Positions 1 to 9,200 of a stretch of DNA of 64,000 nt are shown here, one piece after another (within the stretch, counting starts at the first letter, position 1; the number at the start of each line of letters is the position of its first letter). Made by a program: the position numbers and the translations under genes. Source of the DNA: Bacteroidia bacterium (GTDB lineage: Bacteria > Bacteroidota > Bacteroidia > Cytophagales > JAAEPT01); NCBI GenBank assembly GCA_030431525.1, contig JAUIJC010000012.1:1-64000 (forward strand), read 5' to 3'. The notes under the pieces are model-generated. The model ran no database searches. It saw only the letters and a list, made by a program, of their open reading frames with translations, and was not told the DNA's origin.

Positions 1-3
1 AGG

Positions 4-116
4 CAATGGCGGTATTTGCGTGGGTGTTCCACCTCTTCCCATCCCGAACAGAGAAGTTAAGCCCCACAGCGCCGATGGTACTGCAGTAACATGTGGGAGA
101 GTAGGACGCCGCCAAC
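4..116 (+). rRNA. rrf: 5S ribosomal RNA
   Basis: The sequence has the conserved 5S core: the GTTCCACCTCTTCCCATCCC block, the CGAACAGAGAAGTTAAGC loop B/C region, and the GCCGATGGTACTG and GGGAGAGTAGGACGC segments. The 5' TGGCGG pairs with the terminal CCGCCA to close helix I, so the molecule looks complete at about 112 nt. The exact 5' end is uncertain by a few bases. It is presumably the last gene of an rrn operon lying to the left of the window, because a terminator follows at once. Confidence 0.93.
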
Positions 117-125
117 CCTAATATA

Positions 126-159
126 ACCCTCTTGGATTAAGTTCCAAGAGGTTTTTTTT
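126..159 (+). terminator. Rho-independent terminator of the rrn operon
   Basis: An ACCCTCTTGGA / TCCAAGAGGTT stem with a short loop is followed by a run of eight T residues, directly downstream of 5S. Confidence 0.88.
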
Positions 160-258
160 GTGGGCTTTTGAATGTCTGCTTTTTGATTTACAGTTTGTTC
201 CAACCAATTCCACGTATTACTTTTGACCTCCTTTTTCACATTTTAACAATCATTTTAG

Positions 259-1614
259 ATGAAAAAACTTTTGACTACTGTTTTCGCTCTTTCCTTGTCT
301 TGGGGCGTTTTTGCACAAATTGTTAATATCCCTGATGCCAATTTTAAGCAGGCGTTGATTGATAAAGGGGTAGATACTAGTGGTGATGGTGAAATTCAAA
401 AAGAAGAGGCTGAGTCAGTTGATGAGTTGAATTTATATAAAAAAGAGATCTCCGATTTGAAGGGGATTGAGTCCTTTAAAAACCTTAAAAGATTTAATTG
501 TAATTACAACTCCCTAACATCAATTGACTTAAGTGGTTTGGAAAATTTAGAGATGTTTTCATGTAATTATAACTCTCTTACATCTCTGAATTTGAATGGC
601 TTGACAAAGCTTACCGAACTCCATTGCAGTAATAATATTTTCTCTTCACTAAATGTAAATGGCTTGATAAATCTTACTGCACTTTACTGCCAAAATAACT
701 TTCTTACATCGCTTGACGTCAGTACTCTGACAAATTTGATCTATTTCAATTGTGATAATAACTCTCTCACATCGCTTGATGTAAGTAGCTTGATAAATTT
801 AAGTCTACTTTGGTGCAGAGAAAATTCTCTAATGTCTCTTGATTTAAAAGGCCTTACTAAGTTGGAGAAATTGGATGTTGCGGGAATGAATTTGCCATTT
901 GAAGTTTGTATTGACAAAGGGAAAGAATTTACTTCCTTTATAGGTAATGAGAATGTGCTCAACGAAAACTGCGGTTGTACACTAACCACCACTACCATTA
1001 GTTCTTCTATTTGTGATGGTGATAGCTATATTTTGGGGACTCAAACCCTGAGTGCTGGAGGTGCTTACACAGAAGTTTTAACAAGTATGGGTGGATGTGA
1101 CTCCACCGTTGAGCTTAGTTTGAATATTCTTCCTGTTTACAATAAGGAAGTAACAGCAACCATCTTTGAGGATGATCTCTCTGGAGTCACTGATTTGGAG
1201 TCAACGCATACGCTGTACCTGACTTCCTCACAGGGTTGTGATTCCACTGTAACACTCACGGTAGTTCGTAGTGAGGCTTATTCTTGCAAAGACACGGTTT
1301 CAGTGACGGTCCATGATACACTTGTCATCAACCAAAAAATCACGGCTACGGAAGAGTCCTTTACTAATGCCATCAAGGTTTATCCTAATCCTTCGGAGGG
1401 AATGTTGTTTATTGATAACGGCAACTATCAATTGATGGATGGGTATAGCATCCGTATCATCAGCACAGAAGGTGTAGAAGTGTTCAGCAGTTATATCGAT
1501 GAGCAATTGTTCTCAGTGAACCTGACTTCTTTCGCGGGTAATGGTCTTTACTTTATAGAGTTGAAGGATACTCAGGGGAATAAGGTTGATACACGAAAAA
1601 TTGTGTTGAAGTAA
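259..1614 (+). CDS. Secreted leucine-rich-repeat protein with T9SS sorting domain
   Basis: A 451-aa exported protein. Residues 1-20 are a signal peptide ending in VFAQ. An N-terminal segment with a short DTSGDGEI acidic loop follows. About seven 21-residue leucine-rich repeats (roughly residues 60-215) have an NLTSLDVSGL core and a recurrent Cys-x-x-N step (CNYN, CSNN, CQNN, CDNN). Residues 235-345 hold two copies of a GGCDSTVELSL-type beta repeat common in Bacteroidota adhesins. The C-terminus from about residue 375 (VYPNPSEG ... KIVLK) is a type A Por secretion sorting domain. The protein is therefore probably moved to the cell surface by the type IX system. LRR proteins of this type usually bind ligands, and the ligand is unknown. 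It is a single gene with its own terminator. Confidence 0.85.
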   Translation: MKKLLTTVFALSLSWGVFAQIVNIPDANFKQALIDKGVDTSGDGEIQKEEAESVDELNLYKKEISDLKGIESFKNLKRFNCNYNSLTSIDLSGLENLEMFSCNYNSLTSLNLNGLTKLTELHCSNNIFSSLNVNGLINLTALYCQNNFLTSLDVSTLTNLIYFNCDNNSLTSLDVSSLINLSLLWCRENSLMSLDLKGLTKLEKLDVAGMNLPFEVCIDKGKEFTSFIGNENVLNENCGCTLTTTTISSSICDGDSYILGTQTLSAGGAYTEVLTSMGGCDSTVELSLNILPVYNKEVTATIFEDDLSGVTDLESTHTLYLTSSQGCDSTVTLTVVRSEAYSCKDTVSVTVHDTLVINQKITATEESFTNAIKVYPNPSEGMLFIDNGNYQLMDGYSIRIISTEGVEVFSSYIDEQLFSVNLTSFAGNGLYFIELKDTQGNKVDTRKIVLK

Positions 1615-1667
1615 TTTGAAGAGAAGGGGTTATAAGTGCAATCTTATATCCCACAACATTAATCCAT

Positions 1668-1705
1668 AAAAAGCCCTCCCTGCATCATGGCAGAGAGGGC
1701 TTTTT
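1668..1705 (+). terminator. Terminator after the LRR gene
   Basis: AAAAAGCCCTC pairs with GAGGGCTTTTT across an inner CTGC/GCAG stem. The symmetric A/T tails could stop transcription from either side. Confidence 0.8.
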
Positions 1706-1861
1706 GGTGTTAAGAGAATCGAATATTTGTGGTATTCAATGCCACAATGTTCTCAAGCTTACTAGTTGCTGATATTAGTTTTTGGGGATAACCATCACAG
1801 GAAAATCATTCCCATAACTAAACGATAGCGGATATTGAGCAGGAAGGTTTTTCAATTAGAC

Positions 1862-2782
1862 CTATATCTTCTTAAAAGCCTCCCAGAACCCAAATTGGAA
1901 TTCCTTGTTTTTGATGACCAACACTGGGATTTCCTCATCAGTTTGAATCAAGCCCTCCGCAGTACTACCCAGTAGCAGGGCCGAAAGGTTGGTTCTACCC
2001 TTGGCGCCAATCACAATAAAGTCGGCTTTGGTGTTTAGCGCTTCTAGAAGGATGTCTTCATAGGGGTGTCTTTCCTTGTTCAAGGTACAAAGTGGACTAA
2101 TGCTTACGTCCTTATGGTCCACGCCTTCCAAGAATCTTCTACATTTCTTCATGGAGTTTCGGCCCATGATTTCGGCAAATTCCTCGTAGGATTTCCCAAT
2201 GGAGGAATAACCCCATGGCACTTCATAAAGGTGGTGTAAAATGATGTTCCCCTGATTTAGCATAGCGATGTAGATGGCCTCTTCCAAAGCGAATTTGGAG
2301 AAGTCCGAGAAGTCGGTGGGGACAAAGATGTTTTTAAAGTTGGCGTGGCAGTTTTCAGGAATAAGCAAAACATGACAAGGTACCTTACGGCATAGGCGTG
2401 TCTGATTCAAGTGGTGTTTTGTCGTCTTTTTGTGCTTGCCGACAATGACAAGGTCGGTATCATCATCAAATGTCTTTTTTACCAACTCCAGTAAGACATC
2501 GCCTTCCAAGACGTGGAATGAAAGCGGTGAACTGCCAAAGGAAAAATCAGCGACACTCTCTTTCATCTGTTGGATGAAACTCTCTGAAAGGTTGGAGTGG
2601 AGTTCTGGAAACTCTTCAGACACGTCCTCTGGAATGGTGATGGGCTGGTGGGTATAGACAAAATCTATTTCGCCAAGCGGAATCACCTTGTTGATTTTCT
2701 CGGCATAGGCGAGGACTTGACGGTCCATCTCCTTGTTTTGACTCAGCCCGATAATCGTCTTGTTTATGATTTCGAATTGCAT
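1862..2782 (-). CDS. Tandem-domain universal stress protein (UspA family)
   Basis: A 306-aa cytoplasmic protein with two Usp domains (about 1-145 and 150-290). The second domain ends in the ATP-binding signature GAKGRTNLSALLLGSTA (G-x2-G-x9-G-S/T), followed by PVLVIKN. The equivalent stretch of the first domain (VGKHKKTTKHHL) is degenerate, so probably only the second half binds nucleotide. Bacteroidota commonly carry such tandem Usps. The role is general stress or energy-starvation response and the specific function is unknown. It lies in the same direction as the thioredoxin gene upstream, but a terminator separates them, so it is probably transcribed alone. Confidence 0.85.
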   Translation of the reverse strand: MQFEIINKTIIGLSQNKEMDRQVLAYAEKINKVIPLGEIDFVYTHQPITIPEDVSEEFPELHSNLSESFIQQMKESVADFSFGSSPLSFHVLEGDVLLELVKKTFDDDTDLVIVGKHKKTTKHHLNQTRLCRKVPCHVLLIPENCHANFKNIFVPTDFSDFSKFALEEAIYIAMLNQGNIILHHLYEVPWGYSSIGKSYEEFAEIMGRNSMKKCRRFLEGVDHKDVSISPLCTLNKERHPYEDILLEALNTKADFIVIGAKGRTNLSALLLGSTAEGLIQTDEEIPVLVIKNKEFQFGFWEAFKKI

Positions 2783-2851
2783 GATGAAGTGTGTCTGAGG
2801 AATGCAGAGACCTTTACCATTAGAACGATGGAAACCTTAGCCGTAGTTCAT

Positions 2852-2879
2852 AAAAAAAGCCATCCTGATGGATGGCTCG
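2852..2879 (-). terminator. Terminator of the thioredoxin gene
   Basis: Read on the minus strand, GAGCCATCC-ATCA-GGATGGC is followed by a run of seven T residues. It lies 24 bases after the stop of the minus-strand thioredoxin gene. Confidence 0.82.
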
Positions 2880-2902
2880 ATAATTCGTTCTTTAAAATGG
2901 GA

Positions 2903-3349
2903 CTATGACGCTTTTTTCAAGGCTCGTTTTCCTTCTCGAATGAGTTGTTTTGCGGTCATCTGGCCAATTACCTCGTGGACAACTTCTCCTTTGCCGTTTA
3001 TCCAGAAGAAAGATGGAAAGCCTTCCACAGGGTATTTTTCTTCAAAGGTTTTTCCCTCAGGAGTTTCGAAGTTCACTTTGTAGTTCACAAAGTTCTTGTT
3101 GTAGAACTTGGCCACATCATCTTGTGGAAACACCTTTTTGCTCATCATTTTACAAGGGCGACACCATGGGGCATATACGTCAACAAAGATGAGTTTTTCT
3201 TGTTGTTGGCTTTTTTCCAACACTTGAGGCCAAGAGCTGTGGTTGAATTCAATGCCAGCCTTGTCCGATGCCAATTCATCTTTTTTGAAGGAGGAAAGTC
3301 CGAGGGCAAATACCCCTAAGAAGAGAAGAAGTGAAAATAGTTTTCTCAC
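2903..3349 (-). CDS. Exported thioredoxin-family protein
   Basis: A thioredoxin-fold protein of about 148 aa with the redox motif WCRPC and a GFPSFFWINGKG strand with the cis-proline equivalent. The N-terminus, LFSLLLFLGVFALGLSS, is a signal or anchor sequence, so it acts outside the cytoplasmic membrane. I prefer the GTG start at 3349, because it puts the hydrophobic segment right behind a basic VRK. A TTG at 3391 in the same frame would add 14 residues. It probably reduces or relays electrons to periplasmic partners, as DUF255/thioredoxin-like proteins do. No dedicated partner gene is nearby. Confidence 0.82.
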   Translation of the reverse strand: MRKLFSLLLFLGVFALGLSSFKKDELASDKAGIEFNHSSWPQVLEKSQQQEKLIFVDVYAPWCRPCKMMSKKVFPQDDVAKFYNKNFVNYKVNFETPEGKTFEEKYPVEGFPSFFWINGKGEVVHEVIGQMTAKQLIREGKRALKKAS

Positions 3350-3475
3350 GTTAAATATTCGATTAAGGTTCGGTTTGGGGACAAAAGTCAAAGACTAAAT
3401 GAGGTTCTGGCCAAAATTGTTCCCCAATGGTTATAAAATGGGCTCAGTCTGCTTTACGGATGCTTGGTGACAAGG

Positions 3476-3982
3476 TTATTTCAGGATTTTCAACAGCACC
3501 TTGCCCACCCAAGTCCTATCCACCTTCATGAGTTTATCCAGTAGGTTGTCGGCTTGGTCGCTAAGTTTAATAATGTCACCCACTACTTTTTGAAACTCTG
3601 CCATCTCAGGGGATTTCTGCTTGTCCGAGAGTTCAGTCATTTGTTCCAGACTTTCTTTGACAGGGTCAAGTTCACGTTTTTTTCTTTCCCGAATTATCCG
3701 CTGGCTGACCTTGTGCATATCCTTTTCGGCCACATAATATTCCTTGCGGTCGCCAGCGATATGCTCTTTGCGAACCAATCCCCAGCTGATGAGCTCGCGC
3801 ACATTCATGCTGGTGTTGCCTCGTGAAATTTTTAGGCGCTCCATCAAATCCTCAGTGCATAAAGGCTCTGGGGAAATCAATAGGAGGGCGTGAATTTGGG
3901 TCATGGTGCGGTTAATGCCCCAGCTGGACCCCAAACCACCCCATGTCTGGATGAATTGCTCTTGGGCTTCGGATAGCGTCAT
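3476..3982 (-). CDS. GbsR/MarR-family transcriptional regulator
   Basis: A 168-aa winged-helix protein. The N-terminus (FIQTWGGLGSSWGINRTMTQIHALL) and HTH (CTEDLMERLKISRGNTSMNVRELISWGLV) match the GbsR-type branch of MarR regulators, including the G-RKEYY wing. The C-terminal half is charged and helical, probably a dimerisation region. The ATG is followed by a well-conserved start. Divergent from a small membrane-protein gene. A 17-bp perfect palindrome lies 50-66 bases upstream and is a natural autoregulatory site. Homologues sense osmolytes or choline, but this one has no glycine-betaine genes nearby. Confidence 0.85.
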   Translation of the reverse strand: MTLSEAQEQFIQTWGGLGSSWGINRTMTQIHALLLISPEPLCTEDLMERLKISRGNTSMNVRELISWGLVRKEHIAGDRKEYYVAEKDMHKVSQRIIRERKKRELDPVKESLEQMTELSDKQKSPEMAEFQKVVGDIIKLSDQADNLLDKLMKVDRTWVGKVLLKILK

Positions 3983-4031
3983 GCCCTAAAATTGGGGGCT
4001 TTTTCTTTAGTTTCAAAATTCAGTGAAACCG

Positions 4032-4048
4032 TTTCCCATTTTGGGAAA
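4032..4048. promoter_or_regulatory. Palindromic operator candidate TTTCCCA-N3-TGGGAAA
   Basis: A perfect 7+3+7 inverted repeat in the divergent gap between the GbsR-like regulator and the small membrane protein. Closely related sites occur at 4893-4907 (before sbcD) and 31442-31454 (before a histidine kinase). The recurrence favours a transcription-factor site. Which factor binds is inference. Confidence 0.5.
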
Positions 4049-4174
4049 AGTCGGTGAGTGGTTCGTCCATGCTGGTCAAAGCCCGTATCTCCAATCACAT
4101 GGAATTACTGACTGTTGGGGAACAAAGTCGGTGTTCTCACTTGTTTATTAACTACCAAACCAACCAGCACTTTG

Positions 4175-4345
4175 ATGATACTTGTACTCTTTATCCTAGC
4201 CATTGCTTTCGTTTACGCTACAGCTTTTACCTCATTCGTATTTTGGGCCATCCGTCGCAATAGGGACGCCATAGCCGAGGAATTTGAAATGACCCAAATG
4301 AGGGAATTGGTCAACCATTCTGAGCCTTTGCAGGCCAGCGCTTAA
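4175..4345 (+). CDS. Small single-span membrane protein
   Basis: A 56-aa product from the ATG at 4175. It has one strongly hydrophobic helix (MILVLFILAIAFVYATAFTSFVFWAI), then RRNRD and a charged cytoplasmic tail. The positive-inside rule places the C-terminus inside the cell. An in-frame TTG at 4115 would add 20 residues but gives a less convincing N-terminus. It is followed by a good terminator and faces the GbsR-like regulator, so it may be its target. I do not recognise the family, and it could be non-coding. Confidence 0.5.
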   Translation: MILVLFILAIAFVYATAFTSFVFWAIRRNRDAIAEEFEMTQMRELVNHSEPLQASA

Positions 4346-4374
4346 AGCCATTTGATAAACCATCAAAATCGAAA

Positions 4375-4399
4375 AAGCCCAGCCAAATTGGCTGGGCTT
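4375..4399. terminator. Bidirectional terminator
   Basis: A 12-bp stem AAGCCCAGCCAA / TTGGCTGGGCTT with a minimal loop and A/T flanks sits between the plus-strand small gene and the minus-strand PKD gene. Confidence 0.8.
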
Positions 4400-4418
4400 C
4401 GTTGTTAGCAAGTATTTT

Positions 4419-4817
4419 TTAATCCTCCTGTTTGGCTTCAGACTTTGCCAGTGTGGGGCTTTTCTTTCTTCGGAACTTTTCGACAAAGCGTTGGACAATG
4501 TTTTCCTTGTCTCGCTTTATATACAACTCCGTGTGCGCCGTGGTTTGGCAGGAGGAGTCCTCGCTGATAAAAGTGACCGTTACATGCATCAGGCCTGAAC
4601 CATTAAAGCTGTGCGAGAGATAGTTGCCGATTTTTTTAGTGCCATCACCAAAGTCCCACACATAATTGCCGATTTGCGCCTCATTAGAATCAGGGAAAGA
4701 GGCCGTGAAAAAATAGTGGTCTTCCTCCCCGAATTTTTCAATAAGTAGTTCACACTGTGCATTCGCGAAAAATGGGATTGCCAAAAATAGAACTGCAATT
4801 ATCCTTTTGATAGTCAT
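4419..4817 (-). CDS. Exported PKD-domain protein
   Basis: A 132-aa protein with the signal peptide MTIKRIIAVLFLAIPFFANA. A single PKD fold carries the canonical YVWDFGDGT and a following HSFNGSGLMHVTV strand. The C-terminal tail is lysine-rich (EKFRRKKSPTLAKSEAK). Two cysteines (ESCQ-type SSCQ and AQCE) may form a disulfide. The open frame extends upstream to 5228, but that part overlaps sbcD, and the ATG at 4817 gives a perfect signal peptide. The function is unknown; PKD domains mediate protein or carbohydrate contacts. Confidence 0.72.
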   Translation of the reverse strand: MTIKRIIAVLFLAIPFFANAQCELLIEKFGEEDHYFFTASFPDSNEAQIGNYVWDFGDGTKKIGNYLSHSFNGSGLMHVTVTFISEDSSCQTTAHTELYIKRDKENIVQRFVEKFRRKKSPTLAKSEAKQED

Positions 4818-4837
4818 AGTGTTAGGGTATTGGTGTG

Positions 4838-4873
4838 TTGTCTCAACAATATAAGGAAGAAACTCTACCTTTG
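4838..4873 (+). promoter_or_regulatory. Candidate promoter of sbcDC
   Basis: TACCTTTG at 4866-4873 matches the Bacteroidota -7 consensus TAnnTTTG. A TTG at 4838-4840 lies 25 bases upstream, slightly far for a -33 element. The sbcD start is about 100 bases downstream. Confidence 0.35.
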
Positions 4874-4892
4874 TAATCTCGTCTTTTAGGAA

Positions 4893-4907
4893 TTCCCAAA
4901 TTGGGAA
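4893..4907. promoter_or_regulatory. Palindrome TTCCCA-N3-TGGGAA upstream of sbcD
   Basis: An inverted repeat of the same type as 4032-4048, located between a candidate -7 box and the sbcD start, where a repressor would block transcription. The function is inferred from recurrence and position only. Confidence 0.42.
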
Positions 4908-4973
4908 AACCATTAAGGGGTTGGAACGTAGGGTTTTGCATTGAAATTTTCTTTCTATAATTCGATGGCAAGT

Positions 4974-6188
4974 ATGAAAGTTCTGCACACCGCAGATTGG
5001 CATTTGGGCAAACGTTTGGGTGATTTTTCTCGGCTGGAAGAACAGCAGGAAGTGTTGGAAGAAATTTGCCAAGTGGCCGAGCAACAGGAGGTCGATGTTG
5101 TGCTGGTGGCAGGGGATATTTTGGATACGCCCAATCCATCCAGCGAAGCGCAGAACCTTTTGTGTCAATGTTTGACCCGTCTGGCCGATGGCGGAAGAAG
5201 GGCGGTGATTGCCATTGCTGGCAACCATGATTCCCCAAACCGCATTGAAGCCAATGAGGATTGGGCCCGCGAATGCGGAATCCTATTGGTGGGTTGGCCC
5301 AATAAAAAAGTACAGCCTTTTAGCCTGCATACGGGTTTGGAAGTGCTCAAAGCAGAGGAGGGTTTTGTGGAAATGAAGCTTCCCAATCATGATTTTCCTT
5401 TACGTTTGTTACTTACGCCATATGCCAGTGAGTTGACTTTGCGCCGTTTCATGGGCACGGATGACCGTGATGAGGAACTCAGAAATGTGTTGGCGGAGCA
5501 TTGGCAGAATTTGGCTGATGAATATTGCGATGAGCAAGGTGTAAACCTCTTGGTTTCCCATCATTTTTTTGTGAGAAAAGGGGAGACTCCTGTGGAGGAG
5601 GAAGATGGCGAGCGACCAATTCTGCATGTTGGCGGGGCGCAAGCCATTTTTTCCGAGAATATTCCATCTCAGATTCAATACACGGCTTTGGGGCATATCC
5701 ACCGTTATTTTTGGGTGGCCAAGTCGCCTTGTCCTGTGGTGTACAGCAGTAGCCCTTTGAGTTATAGTTTCAGTGAGGCGGGCCAAGAGAAACGTTTGGT
5801 GTTGGTGGAGCTTGAGCCAAACAAAGAGCCAATGGTTTCTGCTCATACTTTGACCAAAGGAAGGCCTTTGGAGCGCAAACGTTTTGAGGAATTCGAACAG
5901 GCGATGGAATGGTTGGCCAACAACCAAGAAGCCTATGTCGAGTTGACCTTGGTTTCGGACACCTACATTTCAGCAGAGGAGAAAAAGCAATTATACGATG
6001 CCCATTCGCGCATTGTCTCCATCATTCCAGAGTTGAGGGGAGAGGCAGGGCAGTCCGAGGAAAAGCGGGAAACCATTGATTTGTCTAAAAGCAGGAAGGA
6101 GCTGTTCAAGGATTTTTTTCAGTCAAGAACGGGACAACAAGCCGATGAGGCCTTGCTCTCCTTGTTTGATGAACTGCTCGACGCCTAA
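4974..6188 (+). CDS. sbcD: Exonuclease SbcCD subunit D
   Basis: A 404-aa Mre11-type nuclease subunit. It opens with the phosphoesterase motifs MKVLHTADWHLGKRLG, VLVAGDILD and IAGNHDSPNR, followed by LVSHHFF and LGHIHR, which are the metal-binding Asp/His/Asn residues of Mre11/SbcD. Together with SbcC it cleaves hairpins and processes DNA ends in the cytoplasm. The ATG at 4974 is chosen because the family begins at MK-LHTADWH; 4965 (MAS before MKV) is an alternative. sbcC follows 84 bases later in the same direction. The pair probably limits long palindromes, which is relevant in a genome so rich in hairpin repeats. Confidence 0.96.
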   Translation: MKVLHTADWHLGKRLGDFSRLEEQQEVLEEICQVAEQQEVDVVLVAGDILDTPNPSSEAQNLLCQCLTRLADGGRRAVIAIAGNHDSPNRIEANEDWARECGILLVGWPNKKVQPFSLHTGLEVLKAEEGFVEMKLPNHDFPLRLLLTPYASELTLRRFMGTDDRDEELRNVLAEHWQNLADEYCDEQGVNLLVSHHFFVRKGETPVEEEDGERPILHVGGAQAIFSENIPSQIQYTALGHIHRYFWVAKSPCPVVYSSSPLSYSFSEAGQEKRLVLVELEPNKEPMVSAHTLTKGRPLERKRFEEFEQAMEWLANNQEAYVELTLVSDTYISAEEKKQLYDAHSRIVSIIPELRGEAGQSEEKRETIDLSKSRKELFKDFFQSRTGQQADEALLSLFDELLDA

Positions 6189-6205
6189 ATAATAACCTAT
6201 AGATA

Positions 6206-6260
6206 GACTACGGAAAGAAGTTGCGGTTCGCCTCCCTTTCTCCTTCTCTCCGTGGTTAAA
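6206..6260. repeat. Imperfect ACCACGGAG-family hairpin between sbcD and sbcC
   Basis: The right arm GCCTCCCTTTCTCCTTCTC followed by TCCGTGGTTAAAA matches the arms of the long hairpins at 41562-41675 and 47653-47745. A decayed left arm CTACGGAAAGAAG precedes it. It fills most of the sbcD-sbcC gap. Confidence 0.55.
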
Positions 6261-6272
6261 ATATTCCAAGTC

Positions 6273-9200
6273 ATGTATCCTCAACGACTCTCCATTAAAG
6301 GCCTTTATTCCTATAAAGAAGAACGTCATATTGATTTTGAGACCCTAACCGTTTCGGGTCTATTCGGCATTTTTGGAGGGGTAGGTAGTGGAAAGTCCTC
6401 GATTTTAGAGGCCATCATTTTTGTGTTGTATGGGCAGTCCGAGCGATTGAAGCGCTCAGGTGAGAACCGCTATTATAACATGCTCAACCTCCAGTCGGAT
6501 GTGTTGGCAATCAATTTTGAGTTCAAGGTTGGCCAAGAGGAGTACAAGGCCTATTTCCGAGCTCGGCGCAACAGCAAGAATCCTGAGGATGTCAAGTCTA
6601 CCGACCATACTTTTTATCAGAAGAAGGAGGAAGATTGGTTGCCTTTGGAAGTGACGGACGCCACCAGTTTGCTGGGGATGGATTATGACAATTTTCGCTT
6701 GGCGGTCATCATTCCACAAGGAAAGTTCAAGGCGTTTATTGACAAATCCTCCACCGATCGGACGCGCATGCTCAAGGAGCTGTTTGGTTTAGGGAAATAC
6801 GAGCTTTTCTATCCAGCCAGTCGATTGGCCAGCCAAACCAAGGAAGATTTTGACAAGGTGCAAGGGGCCTTGCAACAACTCGGTGAAGTAGACAAAGAGC
6901 AACTTGCTGAGCATAAAACCCAATTGAAATCCTTTGAGGAAAAGTTGGCCAAAGCCTCCAAAGAAAAGGAGGGATTAGAAAAAGAGGAGCGCACCCTTTC
7001 AGAGCTCAAATCACTGTTTGAGCAATTGGAGCAATCCAAAGTGGCCTTTGAGCAGAAGAATGCCCAAAAGGAGGCTTTTGACCAGCGAAAGCAGGTATTG
7101 GCGCGTTTTGAACAAGCAACCAACCAATTTGGCCATCGACTCAAACAGTTGGAGGAACTGAAAAAGGAAGCGCTGTCAAAGCATCAGGAACATCTTGAAA
7201 TCAATGCTTCTTTGACCAAGGCAACGGCTCAATTGAAAGGAGCGGAAGAGCGATTTGCCCAAGCCCAAAAGAACAGGGAGGCCAATGAGGAACGGTATAA
7301 GCAGATTCTGGAAGACATCGAATTATTGATTTCCCTTAAGGAAGTTGATGAAAAGGCGAATGGTCTGAAAAAGCGGATTGCCAATGGCACCCCGATGATT
7401 GAGCAGAGCAAAGCGGTGCTGGAGCAAAGCCAGAAAGAATTATCAAAAAAGGAGCAGGAGGTATTGAAGCAAAATACCGCTGTTTCCATGGCGGGAACGC
7501 TTCATCAGGTGAATGCGTGGCATCAGGAAAAGGCCCGCTTGATGAAGGAGCAGGAAAAGTTGGGTGCCTTGGTCAAAAATTATCAACAACAGCGGGAGGA
7601 AATCCTCAAGTCCCAGAAGGAGGAGTTAAAGGCTCATTCAGCCTTTGAAAAGGTGAATTCCTTCGAGCATTTTTTCGAGTTGTTGGCCGAGGAGCGCAAG
7701 CAGATTAAGGCTAAGAATAAATCACTGGAGGAAGAAAGGCAGAAACTTTTGGTTCGAGAGCAATTGGGCGGTCACCAATTGGAAGATGGAAAACCATGTC
7801 CATTATGTGGCGCTTTGGAACATCCAAATCCTGCTGAATTGACCGAGGTGAAAGAAGAGCTGAAGGCCCTTGCCCAAAAGCTCAAAAACCTTGAATTGCA
7901 GTCCGAACAATTGGAAGTGTTGGAGGGCAATCAACGAAAGTTGGATACCAGTTATCAACATTTGATTCAGCAGGTTGCCGAAAAGAATACTGAGCTGGAT
8001 GAAAAAGTTGAAGCATTAAAGGCCCATGCCGATCAATTCATTTGGGAAGCTTTTAAGTCGGAAGACCATCAAGTCATCTTGCAGAAATTGCAGGAAATCC
8101 AGCAAGTGCAACAGCAGTTGGAAAGTCTTCAAAAGGAGATTACTGGCCTTAAGGAAGCCATCCAATCCGAGGAAGGGAAGCTGAAGAAAATGGAGTTGGG
8201 CATTCAGCAACTTCAACAGGAACAGTCAGGTGTTTCAGCCGAAAAAGAAACCTTGCTGAAACGCTTGAAATCTTTGGCGTATGAAAAGGAAGGGCAGGAT
8301 TCTTTGGACCGTTTGGCGGAGCGAAGAGACAAAGGGGAAAAGGCGATAAGGGATTTGCTCAAGGCATTTGAGGAGGCGAGTCAAGCCCGTGAAAAATGGT
8401 TGGGGGAGACAACCTTGTTGAAGGGAAAAGCCCAAGGAGCGGAAAAGGCGACCAAGGAAGCCGAACAGCGAAAGGGTAAAGCTCAGGAAGAAATTGGCCG
8501 TTTGGTCGAGGAAAGTGCTTTTGAAACGTTGGAAGAGGTGCAACAAGTTTTGGGCGCACAAATCAATATCGAGCAGGAGCGGGTAGCAGTCGAGGCCTTT
8601 TATAAGGAATTGCACGCCAGTGAACAATCATTGAGTGCTTGGCAAGCCAAAACAAAGGGCAAAACTTATTTGGCTGAAGAGCATCAGGCCTTGTTGGAAA
8701 AACTTCAGGGGATGATAGAGGCCATTTCCAAGGAACAGCAAGAACGGGCTGTTTTGCAGGAACGCGTCGAGCGGATGGAGGATGCTCTGAAAAAACAGCG
8801 TGAGCTCAAAAAGGAATCTAAGCGACTGGAACTTCGATTGGCGAATCTGGAAACGCTGAAAAAGCTGTTCAAGGGCAGTGGTTTTGTGCAGTATGTGTCA
8901 ACGGTTTACCTACAAAACCTTTGTGCGGTGGCTAATACACGTTTCTCAAAACTGACCCAAAACACCCTGAACTTGGAACTGAATGCGGAAAACGAGTTTG
9001 TGGTCAGGGATTATTTGAACGAGGGAAAAGTGCGCTTGCTGAAAACGCTCTCTGGTGGACAACAATTCCAAGCCTCTCTTTGCTTGGCGCTCGCCCTCTC
9101 TGAAAATGTGCGCACCCTCAACCAATCCGACAAAAGCTTCTTCTTCATTGATGAGGGCTTCGGATCCTTGGACAGCAAAAGTCTGGAGGTTGTGTTTGAT

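Noticed and set aside
57-239. 60-aa open frame on the minus strand
   Set aside because: It runs through the 5S rRNA gene and its terminator.
4817-5228. Upstream extension of the PKD gene on the minus strand
   Set aside because: It overlaps sbcD and its promoter region, and the ATG at 4817 gives a perfect signal peptide.
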